Assembly (NCBI RefSeq): GCF_023284005.1
Contig: NZ_JAKIKS010000045.1
Span: 1 to 39,697, forward strand
Source: Shewanella surugensis
Lineage (GTDB): Bacteria; Pseudomonadota; Gammaproteobacteria; Enterobacterales; Shewanellaceae
Length of the DNA: 39,697 nucleotides
Direction: 5' to 3'
The translations under genes were made by a program, and so were the position numbers. The notes beneath the pieces are model-generated. The model did not search any database, was not told the DNA's origin, and saw only the letters and a list, made by a program, of their open reading frames with translations. Shown piece by piece: positions 18,122 to 27,601 of this stretch (the first letter of the stretch is position 1; each line of letters starts with the position of its first letter).

Positions 18122-19403
18122 TATTTTCTCCCATAACACGACGTTTAAAAATTCTCCCGAATAAGCTATAACCAATAATCGCTGCCACGATGCCATTCAC
18201 AGGGGCGATACCAGGGCTAAAGTAAGCAATAAAACAGGCAATAAAGTACGCCGCTATACCTGAAATATTCACTTTAGAGAAGCGAGCCTGATCCATTTGA
18301 GGATAACGTTTTTTCCGAACAAAAAAATAATCACCAATAATCACACCGCCAATAGGTGGAATAAAGGTTCCCAGTAATAACAAAAAGCCCAATAAATGTT
18401 GATCAATACGAAAAAGCGCTAATACAATCCCAATCATCGCTCCCACTAACGTCATTAACCGCCGATTATTGGTGCGAAATAAATGGCATGCCGCCAATGA
18501 AAAATTATAAATAGTATTGTCTTGTGTTGTCCAAAGACTCATTAATAACATTAAACAACCAAACCAAAATAACTTTTGTAATAATAAGACGGCCACCACA
18601 TCCGATTCACCATATACTAATGCCCCTACCGCACCGACAACCGTCATTAATCCATTGCAGATTAAAAAAGCCAATAAACTTGACCAAATAGCCGCTCTTG
18701 GTGATGGTGCAAACCGAGTCCAGTTCGTTGATTGTGTCGCGCCACTAGAAAATGTGCCAAAAATAATGGTAACAGCCAAACCAAAAGACAATACTCCCGT
18801 AATCGGCTCTGGCACTGATAATGCACCGTTTTGACTTGCTTCATAACTGTTATATAAGCTCACCCCAATGAAAAACAGTATCAGAGGGACAGAAACAATG
18901 GATAAGACTTCCAAGCCTCGATAACCAATATAAGCCGTTATACAGAATGCTATTCCAAAAAAAACGATAATACAGTGTAAATAAGACGAATAAAGTGCAG
19001 AATCTGGAGTGACCCCTATCATTTGTAAACTATAGACGGCCAGTATCGCGATCCCCCAAGCATACCAACCGATTTGAGTTAAACCCAATATTAAGTCCAC
19101 GATTGCGCCGCCAAAGTGACCAAAGCTAAATCGTGCTAAAAGTTGGGTATTTAATCCGGTATGAAAAGCAAGATTAGCCAGTAATGCTGCATAGCCTCCC
19201 AGCAGCACATTACCAACAAAAATAATCACAATGAGATCTGGCCAAAAGGGAAAAGCAACCCCGACTTGTCCTCCCGCAAACATGGTCGCTGTAAATAGCG
19301 TAAAACCCATCAATATCCAACTCAATGACAGTACCGTTTTTCGCCCCGACAATGGCACTTCAGACAAAGGGTAATCTTGATTTTTAATATCCATATACCC
19401 CAT
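18105..19403 (-). CDS. codB: Cytosine permease, NCS1 family (CodB-like)
   Basis: This protein of about 432 residues has 12 hydrophobic segments. It shares with E. coli CodB a start region containing LSGRKTVLSLSWILMGFTLF, TGLNTQLLARFSFG near residue 85, the TQIGWYAWG segment near 112, LWTTQDNTIYNFSLA near 295 and the IPPIGGVIIGDYF segment near 345. A TTG nine bases upstream is not needed; the ATG at 19403 (or 19394) gives a normal N-terminus. It overlaps the cytosine deaminase gene, which supports cytosine as substrate. Upstream it follows the other NCS1 permease by ten bases. Confidence 0.9.
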   Translation of the reverse strand: MGYMDIKNQDYPLSEVPLSGRKTVLSLSWILMGFTLFTATMFAGGQVGVAFPFWPDLIVIIFVGNVLLGGYAALLANLAFHTGLNTQLLARFSFGHFGGAIVDLILGLTQIGWYAWGIAILAVYSLQMIGVTPDSALYSSYLHCIIVFFGIAFCITAYIGYRGLEVLSIVSVPLILFFIGVSLYNSYEASQNGALSVPEPITGVLSFGLAVTIIFGTFSSGATQSTNWTRFAPSPRAAIWSSLLAFLICNGLMTVVGAVGALVYGESDVVAVLLLQKLFWFGCLMLLMSLWTTQDNTIYNFSLAACHLFRTNNRRLMTLVGAMIGIVLALFRIDQHLLGFLLLLGTFIPPIGGVIIGDYFFVRKKRYPQMDQARFSKVNISGIAAYFIACFIAYFSPGIAPVNGIVAAIIGYSLFGRIFKRRVMGENNVPRS

Positions 19404-19413
19404 CTTAATCAAA

Positions 19414-20949
19414 TTAATGAGTGGTAGTTATGCGACTTTTATTCTTTAAATATCCAGTAAAAAAGTAACCTGTTAAGGCTATCCCCTTATCGCCTGTTAG
19501 TTTACAAAGGATATAATAAGTGATCCCACCCAATATCGAGCCCGTAAACCAACCATAATGATAAAACCAAGAAAAGGTCTCGACATTCACCGCAATTAGA
19601 GTCAAACAAACGGGAAAAAGAAAAGCCATCATGCCCGGATAATGTACGCCTTTATAAATACCATGTGTTTTATAAAGCTCGGGTAAATTTAAATATTGCT
19701 TACGAATAATGAAATAATCAACCACCATGATCCCAGCAATAGGTCCCAGTAAACTCGAATAACCTAACAGCCAACTGGAATACCTATCTTCCAGATATAA
19801 ATCAGTCTGGATCCAGTCCATTCGCAGCATAAGATCATATGACATTAATAGAAAGCCAATGAATCCCGTTAATAATACCCCTTTTGTATGATTAATTTTT
19901 TTAGGCGCGATATTTTGAAAATCATTGGTTGGCGACACCACATTTGCCGCGGTATTGGTTGATAACGTCGCCACAATAATGAAAAACATCGCAATCACGA
20001 CCCCAACTGGGTTATTAATTTTACCGATAAGATTTACGGGATCAGAAATCGTTTCCCCGACTAATCCCTGTGATGCTGCCGTTAATATCACCCCCAATGA
20101 AGCATAAAAAAACATGGTGAAAGGCAACCCCAACATTTGCCCTAGAATTTGATCTTTTTGTGATTTAGCGTAACGACTAAAATCCGGAATATTCAGTGAT
20201 AACGTAGCCCAAAAACCGACCATTGCGGTCAAAGCACCAAAGAAATAGGGCCAAACAGAGGCATTTTCAGGTCGTTTCGGCGGCACGGCAAGTAGCTCAG
20301 TCATCGACACTTGAGGGTAAGCCCACATCATCAAGCCTATCCCTACCGCTAATAAAATCGGTGCCGACAATGACTCCAAGATTTTAATCGATTCGGCGCC
20401 TTTAATGACAATATAAACATTCAAGAAAAGAAATAAGAAAAAACCAATCACCTCTCCTTTCCCACCTAATGACTCCCAGCCTGGCACTAAATGGGAGAGC
20501 AATATATGAATAGCGATCCCGCCAAACAAAGTCTGTATACCAAACCAACCACAAGCCACCACCGCCCTAATAATGCAAGGGATATTGGATCCTATTACCC
20601 CAAATGATGATCGCAATAATACTGGAAAAGGAATACCATATTTAGTCCCTGCAAATGCATTTAATGTCAGCGGAATAAGGATGACGATATTGGCCAATAG
20701 AATCGTTAATAAGGCTTCTTTCACATCTAACCCAAAAAAACTGGTCAATACCCCACCGAGAGTATACGTTGGCACACATACCGCCATCCCTACCCACAAT
20801 GCAGCCACATTCCATTTTGTCCATGTCCTTTCGGCTATTTTTGTTGGGGCGATGTCATGGTTGAAATGCTGACTACTGCTGACATCATCTTCAATGTCTA
20901 ACTCATATAACTGACCTTTTTTAATGGGTTTTGATATCAAAATCGCCAT
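19414..20949 (-). CDS. NCS1-family transporter, Mhp1-like (hydantoin/uracil/allantoin type)
   Basis: This 511-residue protein with 12 hydrophobic segments resembles the sodium-hydantoin symporter Mhp1 and the PucI/uracil permeases. Substrate residues of Mhp1 appear in place: Trp and Gln in CGWFGIQTLFGG, Trp in GFWATLSLNIPDFSRYA and Asn in NTAANVVSPTNDF. The conserved opening WTKWNVAALWVGMAVCVP also fits. I use the ATG at 20949, with AAGGG just upstream, rather than a GTG two codons before. It lies 59 bases after the ureidopropionase gene. Within a dihydropyrimidinase operon the substrate is probably uracil, dihydropyrimidine or a hydantoin, which is inference. Confidence 0.88.
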   Translation of the reverse strand: MAILISKPIKKGQLYELDIEDDVSSSQHFNHDIAPTKIAERTWTKWNVAALWVGMAVCVPTYTLGGVLTSFFGLDVKEALLTILLANIVILIPLTLNAFAGTKYGIPFPVLLRSSFGVIGSNIPCIIRAVVACGWFGIQTLFGGIAIHILLSHLVPGWESLGGKGEVIGFFLFLFLNVYIVIKGAESIKILESLSAPILLAVGIGLMMWAYPQVSMTELLAVPPKRPENASVWPYFFGALTAMVGFWATLSLNIPDFSRYAKSQKDQILGQMLGLPFTMFFYASLGVILTAASQGLVGETISDPVNLIGKINNPVGVVIAMFFIIVATLSTNTAANVVSPTNDFQNIAPKKINHTKGVLLTGFIGFLLMSYDLMLRMDWIQTDLYLEDRYSSWLLGYSSLLGPIAGIMVVDYFIIRKQYLNLPELYKTHGIYKGVHYPGMMAFLFPVCLTLIAVNVETFSWFYHYGWFTGSILGGITYYILCKLTGDKGIALTGYFFTGYLKNKSRITTTH

Positions 20950-21008
20950 AATCACCCTTATTATTTATAATAAATTTAATGAACAAATATGAGTCTATCG
21001 GATCCTTT

Positions 21009-21908
21009 TTACAGCGATTTTTTAGGGCTCCATTGATAGCCTTCAGTCAAATCAGCATACGTTTCAGGGCGTCTATCTCGCAAAAACTGCCAACCATTCC
21101 TCACTTGCTTCACCATGTCTAAATCAATTTCATGGACTAAAAGCTCATCTTTATCTCGACTCGCTTGAGCTTCAATTTTGCCATTTGGATTAACAATATA
21201 ACTAGAGCCATAAAATTCACCCATTTTTTCATCCCAAGGGGCTTCTTTTCCAACTCGATTAATGGCGCCAATGAAAACACCATTCGCCGCCGCAGATGCC
21301 GGTTGCTCAAGTTCCCATAAATATTCACTCAATCCCGCCACCGTTGCAGAAGGGTTAACAATATATTCAGCACCGTTTAATGCTAATGCTCGCCAACCTT
21401 CAGGGAAATGTCTGTCATAACAGATATATACCCCCAACTTACAATAAGCCGTATCAAATACTGGGTAACCATGGTTACCTGGCTTGAAATAATGTTTCTC
21501 CCAAAAACCGGGGGCTACATCCGGAATATGATTCTTGCGATACTTACCGAGATAACTGCCATCAGCATCAATGACTGCCGCGGTATTATAATAAACGCCG
21601 GTCACATCTTCTTCATAAATAGGCACCACCAACACCATGGCATGCTTCTTAGCCAACCCTTGCATGAGCTTAACCGTTGGGCCATCGGGGATTTTCTCAG
21701 CAGATTGATACCATTTATTGTCTTGGCTGGGGCAAAAATAAGCTTGAGTAAAGACTTCTTGAAAACAGAGAACTTGGACTCCTTGATTGGCTGCGGATTC
21801 AATCAAGGGAAGATGTGCATCAAGCATTGCTTGCCGGATCACCTCAACACTTTCAGAGGTATCGGCTTTTAAACTCATTTGAATTAAACCACATTTAACT
21901 TTAGTCAT
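21009..21908 (-). CDS. Beta-ureidopropionase (N-carbamoyl-beta-alanine amidohydrolase)
   Basis: This 299-residue nitrilase-superfamily enzyme hydrolyses N-carbamoyl-beta-alanine to beta-alanine, CO2 and ammonia, the step after dihydropyrimidinase. The catalytic triad is Glu51 (CFQEVF), Lys125 (GKYRKNHIPD) and Cys163 (YICYDRHFPEG). The SEYLWELEQPASAAANG stretch and the C-terminal VRNGWQFLRDRRPETY are typical of plant-type and bacterial beta-ureidopropionases. It is the first gene of the minus-strand operon, facing a 353-base divergent promoter region shared with the transaminase gene. An N-carbamoylputrescine amidase is the main alternative, but the neighbours argue against it. Confidence 0.92.
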   Translation of the reverse strand: MTKVKCGLIQMSLKADTSESVEVIRQAMLDAHLPLIESAANQGVQVLCFQEVFTQAYFCPSQDNKWYQSAEKIPDGPTVKLMQGLAKKHAMVLVVPIYEEDVTGVYYNTAAVIDADGSYLGKYRKNHIPDVAPGFWEKHYFKPGNHGYPVFDTAYCKLGVYICYDRHFPEGWRALALNGAEYIVNPSATVAGLSEYLWELEQPASAAANGVFIGAINRVGKEAPWDEKMGEFYGSSYIVNPNGKIEAQASRDKDELLVHEIDLDMVKQVRNGWQFLRDRRPETYADLTEGYQWSPKKSL

Positions 21909-22261
21909 CCTTTATCTTCCTATTCGTCAATTTACTCACTTTTATAGAAGCTGAAACTCGCTTAAAAACCTTGCCAAAAACAAACTTTAGGGGCTTTTAG
22001 TCCTTGTATACGCATGACAATGGGTCAATAAGTGAAACTACAATAGCCTAAAAAAAAGCTTCAATGTATATTTTATTATCAAAATTTGTGTATTTCCTCA
22101 ACGCTTCAGTATATTTTACATACAGATTGCTACTAATCATTGTCGTCAAGTCAGGCATGCTTATTGGCTAAAGACTCATCAGTCAGCATAGATAAATACG
22201 CTAACCCAAAAGCACTTAGTTCTCATTGATGCAACTCAAATACAACTTGAGGGAAGGTTAT
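21909..22261. promoter_or_regulatory. Divergent control region of the pyrimidine island
   Basis: No gene is seen. The region is AT-rich in the middle and must hold promoters for the amidase operon (-) and the transaminase (+). A direct repeat stands out: GCTTCAATGTATATTTTA at 22058-22075 and GCTTCAGTATATTTTA at 22103-22118, about 45 bases (four helical turns) apart, suggesting paired binding of one regulator. No regulator gene lies in the cluster. The transaminase start is preceded by GAGGGAAGG. Confidence 0.5.
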
Positions 22262-23605
22262 ATGACACAACATGATCCACAGCCCCTTTCAAAAGAGACT
22301 CTATCTTTAGAGCATTATTGGATGCCTTTTACTGCTAACCGGCAATTTAAAGCGAAACCTAGACTCTTAAGTAAAGCCAAAGGGGTTTACTACCAAGATA
22401 CTGCTGGTCGACCGATATTAGATGGCACTGCGGGGTTATGGTGTTGTAACGCCGGCCACTCCCGAGAAGAAATCATTAATGCAGTGAGCCATCAAATACG
22501 TGAGATGGATTTTGCACCTTCTTTTCAAATGGGTCATCCCCTCATTTTTCAACTCGCTCAACGCCTCTCACAAATCAGTCCCAAAGGACTGAATAAAGTT
22601 TTTTTTACGAACTCAGGCTCAGAAGCGGTTGATAGCGCCTTGAAAGTGGCACTCAATTTTCATCGAGCCAATGGAGAAGCCAGTAGAACGCGATTCATTG
22701 GTCGGGAGTTAGGTTATCATGGTGTTGGCTTTGGCGGTATTTCAGTTGGAGGGATCCCAGCCAACCGCAAAAGTTTTAGTGCACAACTGCTACAAGGGGT
22801 CGATCATCTACCGCATACGCTTGATATTGAAACAAATGCATTCTGTCGAGGCCTGCCAGAAAGTGGAATAGAAAAGGCTGATGCGCTAGAAAATATTATT
22901 TTATTACAAGGTGCAGAAAATATTGCGGCGGTTATCGTTGAACCATTAGCGGGATCGGCAGGTGTCATACTCCCTCCTAAAGGCTATCTTGAACGGCTGA
23001 GGCAAATCACCAAAAAACACGGGATCTTATTAATTTTTGATGAAGTGATCACCGGGTTTGGTCGAATTGGTGACGCTTTTGCGAGCCAACGCTGGAATGT
23101 CATTCCTGACATGATCACCACAGCTAAAGGCCTCACCAATGGTACAGTGCCTATGGGAGCCGTTCTCATAGACGACCATATTTATGATATCTGTATGAAT
23201 GCGCCAAAAGATACCATAGAACTCTTCCATGGATATACTTACTCAGGCCATCCCGTTGCTGCTGCCGCCGCATTAGCCTCTTTAAATATATATCAAAATG
23301 AACAGCTTTTTCAAAGCAGTAAACAGTTAGAAAACTATTTTGAAAATGCGATCCATAGCTTAAAAGGCTTAAGCAATGTTATCGATATCCGAAATTTTGG
23401 TTTGGTGGGTGCTATTCAATTTTCTCCCAGCCAGGCAGGGATCGGTAAGCGAGCCTTTAGCATTTTCGAAGAGTGCTTTAACAGAGGCAGTCTTGTGAGA
23501 GTGACCGCTGACACCATAGCCCTATCTCCACCATTAATTATTGAAAAAGAACAAATAGATCAACTTATTAATACGTTATCTGATGCCATTGTAAGTGCCG
23601 ATTGA
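22262..23605 (+). CDS. bauA: Omega-amino acid (beta-alanine)-pyruvate aminotransferase
   Basis: This 447-residue class III PLP aminotransferase is predicted to move the amino group of beta-alanine to pyruvate, giving malonate semialdehyde. The substrate-side motif HYWMPFTANRQFK is typical of the omega-amino acid:pyruvate subgroup. The PLP site shows NSGSEAVDSALK (residues 117-128), GYHG, FDEVITGFGR with Asp260, and catalytic Lys289 in TTAKGLTNG. I start at the ATG at 22262, which has AAGG five bases upstream, not the ATG at 22226. It diverges from the ureidopropionase operon and is followed 47 bases later by the broken semialdehyde dehydrogenase gene. The symbol is given by analogy. Confidence 0.9.
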   Translation: MTQHDPQPLSKETLSLEHYWMPFTANRQFKAKPRLLSKAKGVYYQDTAGRPILDGTAGLWCCNAGHSREEIINAVSHQIREMDFAPSFQMGHPLIFQLAQRLSQISPKGLNKVFFTNSGSEAVDSALKVALNFHRANGEASRTRFIGRELGYHGVGFGGISVGGIPANRKSFSAQLLQGVDHLPHTLDIETNAFCRGLPESGIEKADALENIILLQGAENIAAVIVEPLAGSAGVILPPKGYLERLRQITKKHGILLIFDEVITGFGRIGDAFASQRWNVIPDMITTAKGLTNGTVPMGAVLIDDHIYDICMNAPKDTIELFHGYTYSGHPVAAAAALASLNIYQNEQLFQSSKQLENYFENAIHSLKGLSNVIDIRNFGLVGAIQFSPSQAGIGKRAFSIFEECFNRGSLVRVTADTIALSPPLIIEKEQIDQLINTLSDAIVSAD

Positions 23606-23652
23606 ATCATGATATCCGCACGTTAGCATCAACCCTAATAGGACGAGAATAT

Positions 23653-25119
23653 ATGAAATCAATCACACATTACATCAATGGACAACATAGTCCGGAAAGT
23701 GAACGCACTCAAACGGTTTTTAATCCCGCTACTGGTCAGCCACAAGCGGATCTCTCTTTAGCCAGTCGAGTCGAAGTTGAAAGTGCTATCAAGGTGGCGA
23801 AACAAGCCTATCAAACTTGGTCTCAAATCACCCCGTTAAACCGTTCACGTATTCTGTTCAAGTTTAAAACATTAATTGAAGAGAACATAGATGAACTTGC
23901 CATGCTCATTAGCCATGAACATGGCAAAGTACACGATGATGCCAAAGGTGAAGTGGTTCGCGGAATTGAAGTTATTGAGTTTGCATGTGGGATCCCACAC
24001 CTACTCAAAGGTGAACATACAGAACAAGTCGGCAGTGGTATCGATGCTTGCAATCTTTAGGAGTCGTAGCAGGGATTACACCGTTTAATTTTCCCTTTAT
24101 GGTACCCATGTGGATGTTTCCTATCGCTATCGCTTGTGGCAATACTTTCATTTTAAAACCCTCAGAAAAAGATCCGAGTGTGGTTATTCGTATTGCTGAA
24201 CTTCTCACTCAAGCGGGGTGCTTAATGTGGTCAATGGTGATAAAGAAGCCGTCGATACCTTACTCACCCATGATGATATCAAAGCCGTTAGTTTTGTCGG
24301 CTCAACTCCCGTCGCAGAATATATTTACACCACCGCCTCAGCACAGGGTAAACGCGTTCAAGCTTTAGGGGCGCTAAAAAACATATGTTATTAATGCCGG
24401 ATGCCGATCTTGATAAAGCCGTTAATGCCGTCATGGGAGCCGCTTTTGGATCGGCTGGCGAGCGCTGTATGGCAATATCAGTCATTATTGCCGTTGGGGA
24501 TATCGCCGATCCTCTCATCGAAAAACTCAGCCCTCGAGTCAGTAACTTAAAGATAGGTGACGGCATGATCCCTGCAATGGATATGGGCCCTATGATCACC
24601 AGAGATCATAAAAACAAAGTCGAAAACTACCTTGAAATAGGCTTAAAAGAAGGGGCTCAACTCATCAATGATGGCCGTCAACTCTCCGTTAAAGATAGAG
24701 AAGGAGGATACTTTCTTGGGGGCTGCTTATTTGATCATGTCACGCCCAATATGCGCATTTATCAAGAAGAAATTTTTGGTCCCGTCTTATGTGTTGTCAG
24801 AGTGAAAGATTATGACGAGGCTTTATCTCTCATTAACCTGCATGAGTTTGGTAATGGTACCGCCATTTTTACGCAAAATGGCGAGATAGCACGTCACTTC
24901 TGTCATCATGTCCAAGTCGGTATGGTCGGAGTCAACATCCCTATTCCCGTTCCAATGGCTTTTCATAGTTTTGGTGGCTGGAAGCGCTCTTTATTTGGTC
25001 CATTACATATGCATGGTCCTGATGGAGTGCGCTTTTATACCAAACGTAAAGCCATTACCGCCCGCTGGCCAACGATCATGCATGATCAAACTGAATTTGT
25101 GATGCCCACAATGAAATAA
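23653..25119 (+). pseudogene. mmsA: CoA-acylating (methyl)malonate-semialdehyde dehydrogenase, broken by three indels
   Basis: The ancestral enzyme would oxidise malonate semialdehyde to acetyl-CoA after the transaminase. The first part (ATG at 23653, HYINGQHSPESERTQTVFNP) is normal up to VGSGIDA, then about 10 bases are missing at 24049, where the family has WSLRQS, giving a stop at 24058. The next frame carries [21 protein letters not shown] and KPSEKDPS. About 13 bases are missing at the GGGG at 24215-24218 (residues LPDGV lost), then one G is missing at 24368-24371 (QALGGAK expected). The last part has the catalytic Cys (AGERCMAIS) and a full C-terminus. The losses total 24 bases, so the ends share a frame but the middle does not. 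No functional enzyme is expected. Confidence 0.92.
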
Positions 25120-25163
25120 TTACGCCCGCTGAAAAAGGTAAACTAACTAACGATCCACAATGT

Positions 25164-25862
25164 TTACTTTTTTTGTTTTTTAAACCAAGTATTAAACTTC
25201 TTCTGTAGCGCGACTTCATCGCGGCGAAATAAAAACACTTTCTCCGATGTTGTATATCGCTTTTTTGAACGTAAGCCACATAATAAAGGGTTAATACGAC
25301 TAATATAATCCACTTCGATTGAATCAGTGAACATCACATCGGCTTTATTTTCGACCAAGTAACGAAAAGGAAGGTGATTGTTTGGCACAATAATTAATGT
25401 GGCCTTTTTTATTCTCGATAAAGCAAAACGTTCGTTGGTTCCGCCGCGATTTTCCACAATGCGTATTCCGGTACGATCGATATCATGAAAGTCATTAAAG
25501 CGTGACTGATCACGACAACGCATTAATGCCGTTTTACCAAACACCGCAATAGGAACAGAGACTAAAAACTGCTCGGCTCGACCCTGAGTCGCAGAAATCC
25601 CCCCTACAGCCATTTGAAAACGTCCACTAGCTAAATCAGTCGATAATTCAGGCCAATGAGTCTGAACAAATGTCACCTCAAATCCCTCATCTTTAGCAAA
25701 ACGCTGTAAAAGCTCAATCGCTTCACCACTGAAAACGTGGCTTGGCTCATCAAGCCACGTCAATGGCCGATAATCTCCCGTCGTCCCAACCAAGAGTTGC
25801 TCAGCTGCTGATACATTAAAACAACAACTCCAGATCAGCAGTAATACCACATTCAATTTCAT
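25164..25862 (-). CDS. Periplasmic solute-binding-like protein related to cyclohexadienyl dehydratase
   Basis: This 232-residue protein starts with a signal peptide (MKLNVVLLLIWSCCFNVSAA). The mature part is a family 3 periplasmic-binding fold. Its sequence GTTGDYRPLTW, HWPELSTDLASGRFQMAVGGIS, RGGTNERFA and KADVMFTDSIE follows the PheC-type cyclohexadienyl dehydratases, which evolved from amino-acid-binding proteins and make phenylpyruvate from prephenate or arogenate. Whether it is a dehydratase or a solute-binding protein cannot be settled here. No ABC permease genes adjoin it, which favours an enzyme or a stand-alone sensor. It lies 17 bases downstream of the methyltransferase gene on the same strand. 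Confidence 0.75.
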   Translation of the reverse strand: MKLNVVLLLIWSCCFNVSAAEQLLVGTTGDYRPLTWLDEPSHVFSGEAIELLQRFAKDEGFEVTFVQTHWPELSTDLASGRFQMAVGGISATQGRAEQFLVSVPIAVFGKTALMRCRDQSRFNDFHDIDRTGIRIVENRGGTNERFALSRIKKATLIIVPNNHLPFRYLVENKADVMFTDSIEVDYISRINPLLCGLRSKKRYTTSEKVFLFRRDEVALQKKFNTWFKKQKK

Positions 25863-25879
25863 TTGATTGCTCCAGAAAA

Positions 25880-26539
25880 TTATTTTTTAACCGCTGAAAA
25901 TATCGCCACACAACCGCGCATTTCGACTTTAACTTGAGTGAAAGTCTCATTTAAAACCGTTTCTAAACTGGTCAAATCATCAGACAAGTTATCAAAAATA
26001 CCTTTGCTATTATAAAAATTCATCAGTTTAGTCGCAAAAAAACCTGGATACGTTCCTTGACCTAATATTGTGCTGCCAAATAACACTCCGCCTTCCTTTA
26101 AATATTCATTCAAATGCCAAAATACCACCGATTTAGTGACAATATTACCGGGCAAACAATGTAATAAGTAGTTCATGCTAATCGAGTCGAATTTATCACA
26201 ATCTAATGACAAGGGAGCTAATACATTTCCCTTATAAATTTCAGGATGAAAGGCACGGATCTTAGCGGCTGCAGTTGATAAACTGACAGGGTTTACATCC
26301 AACAACCCCACTCGCCTTGCTGTATGCGTTAAACACTTCTCTAAATAATAGCCCGTCCCCACACCAACATCGAGATGATTTAAACTGACTTTTTTATGAA
26401 ACTCCGCCCTTAGAAACGCAGTGGGGCAGCGCCATAAGCAAGCATTAGAAAAACCCAATACCCACAAATTATAAATCAATAACATTTTACGAGTATAAAC
26501 GGCCTGTCCTGCATAAGCAGGGTCATCTTGTGGCTCCAT
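25880..26539 (-). CDS. Class I SAM-dependent methyltransferase
   Basis: This 219-residue cytosolic protein shows motif I (LDVGVGTGYYLEKCL near residue 56), an acidic end of strand 2 (VGLLDVNPVSLS) and the motif post-I/IV region DSISMNYLLHCLPG. It belongs to the generic Rossmann methyltransferases with a small-molecule-type substrate. The N-terminal YAGQAVYTRKMLLIYNLWVLGFSN is similar to small methyltransferases placed near other metabolic genes. It precedes the PheC-like gene by 17 bases, so they are likely cotranscribed. The substrate is unknown. Confidence 0.85.
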   Translation of the reverse strand: MEPQDDPAYAGQAVYTRKMLLIYNLWVLGFSNACLWRCPTAFLRAEFHKKVSLNHLDVGVGTGYYLEKCLTHTARRVGLLDVNPVSLSTAAAKIRAFHPEIYKGNVLAPLSLDCDKFDSISMNYLLHCLPGNIVTKSVVFWHLNEYLKEGGVLFGSTILGQGTYPGFFATKLMNFYNSKGIFDNLSDDLTSLETVLNETFTQVKVEMRGCVAIFSAVKK

Positions 26540-26652
26540 TATATTTCCTTATCTCAATTGAATAGCTCAATGAGCCATAGATTAATGATCAGCTAAGGAT
26601 AAATATAGAACATTTACTTTTAATACAGAGGAGGAAATCAAAACAAGATCTA

Positions 26653-26674
26653 AGCCAACAAAAAAGAGTTGGCT
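26653..26674 (-). terminator. Possible hairpin after prmC
   Basis: AGCCAAC / GTTGGCT, a 7-bp stem with an eight-base A-rich loop, 20 bases past the prmC stop. The T-run after it on the minus strand is weak (TTGTTTTG further on), so termination is uncertain. Confidence 0.4.
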
Positions 26675-26693
26675 CTAATATTGATGGAAATGA

Positions 26694-27536
26694 TTATCTA
26701 GGCCAACGTCCAAGCGTACACCTGTCATTACTGCCAAAGTCGCGCACCGTTGACACATTTTCATAGCCTAAGGCAATCAACTTTTCACGAACAGCAATCG
26801 CCTGTTGGTAACCGTGTTCGAGTAGTAAATAGCCACCTGGTGCTAAATAATCGCGCGCAGCGGCTGCAATATGATACAAATCAGCAAAGCCTGCCTCTGG
26901 CGCCGTTAAGGCACTTTGGGGCTCAAATCTGACATCACCTTCATCAAGATGATGATCTTGTTCATCAATATAAGGAGGATTAGACACAATTAAATTAAAA
27001 TCATAGCAATTGATGGCATAAAACCAATCACTTTGCAAAATTTCAACTTGTTCTAACTTGAGTAGCTGACGATTTAATGCTGCTAATTCAACCGCATCTG
27101 CTACCTTATCAACACCAGTGATCCGCCAATGAGGACGTTCATGGGCTAAAGCCAGTGCGATCGCCCCAGTGCCCGTTCCCAAATCAAGCACGCGCGCCAT
27201 TTCCGATAACGGTAAATTTAAGGTCGTCTCCACTAAAATTTCAGTATCAGGTCTAGGAATTAAAGTGGTAGGATTCACTCTAAAAGGCAGTGACCAAAAC
27301 TCACGTTCACCGACGATATGTGCGATAGGATTACCGTCCAAACGTTTGACTAACATACGCTTAAACTCTGAACCTTGCTCTGATGTGATACTATTATCAG
27401 GCCAAGTATAAAGATAAGCTCTCCGCTTATTAATCACATGTAATAGCATAATTTCGGCATCTAATTGAGGCGTATCAGAAATATCCATCAATTGTGATGA
27501 AGCCCATTCAAGCGCTTTAACAATAATAAGTTGCAC
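26694..27536 (-). CDS. prmC: Release factor glutamine methyltransferase
   Basis: This 280-residue enzyme N5-methylates the glutamine of the GGQ loop in RF1 and RF2. Residues 118-124 are DLGTGTG (SAM site) and residues 186-189 are NPPY, the glutamine-binding motif, within VSNPPYIDEQDHHL. The N-terminal helical domain and IPRPDTEILVE near residue 93 are also typical. The gene follows prfA, its substrate, at 128 bases; that gap contains a long perfect palindrome. The start is the ATG at 27536. Confidence 0.96.
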   Translation of the reverse strand: MQLIIVKALEWASSQLMDISDTPQLDAEIMLLHVINKRRAYLYTWPDNSITSEQGSEFKRMLVKRLDGNPIAHIVGEREFWSLPFRVNPTTLIPRPDTEILVETTLNLPLSEMARVLDLGTGTGAIALALAHERPHWRITGVDKVADAVELAALNRQLLKLEQVEILQSDWFYAINCYDFNLIVSNPPYIDEQDHHLDEGDVRFEPQSALTAPEAGFADLYHIAAAARDYLAPGGYLLLEHGYQQAIAVREKLIALGYENVSTVRDFGSNDRCTLGRWPR

Positions 27537-27601
27537 TGCACATCCTTTTCGTTATGAACACATGATTGATCTGTATTAAGTTAAACATTCAGCGGCTTGG
27601 A

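Noticed and set aside
24048..24368. An independent gene in the middle of the semialdehyde dehydrogenase locus
   Set aside because: Its sequence ([20 protein letters not shown]) is the dehydrogenase itself in a shifted frame, and its second half reads nonsense.
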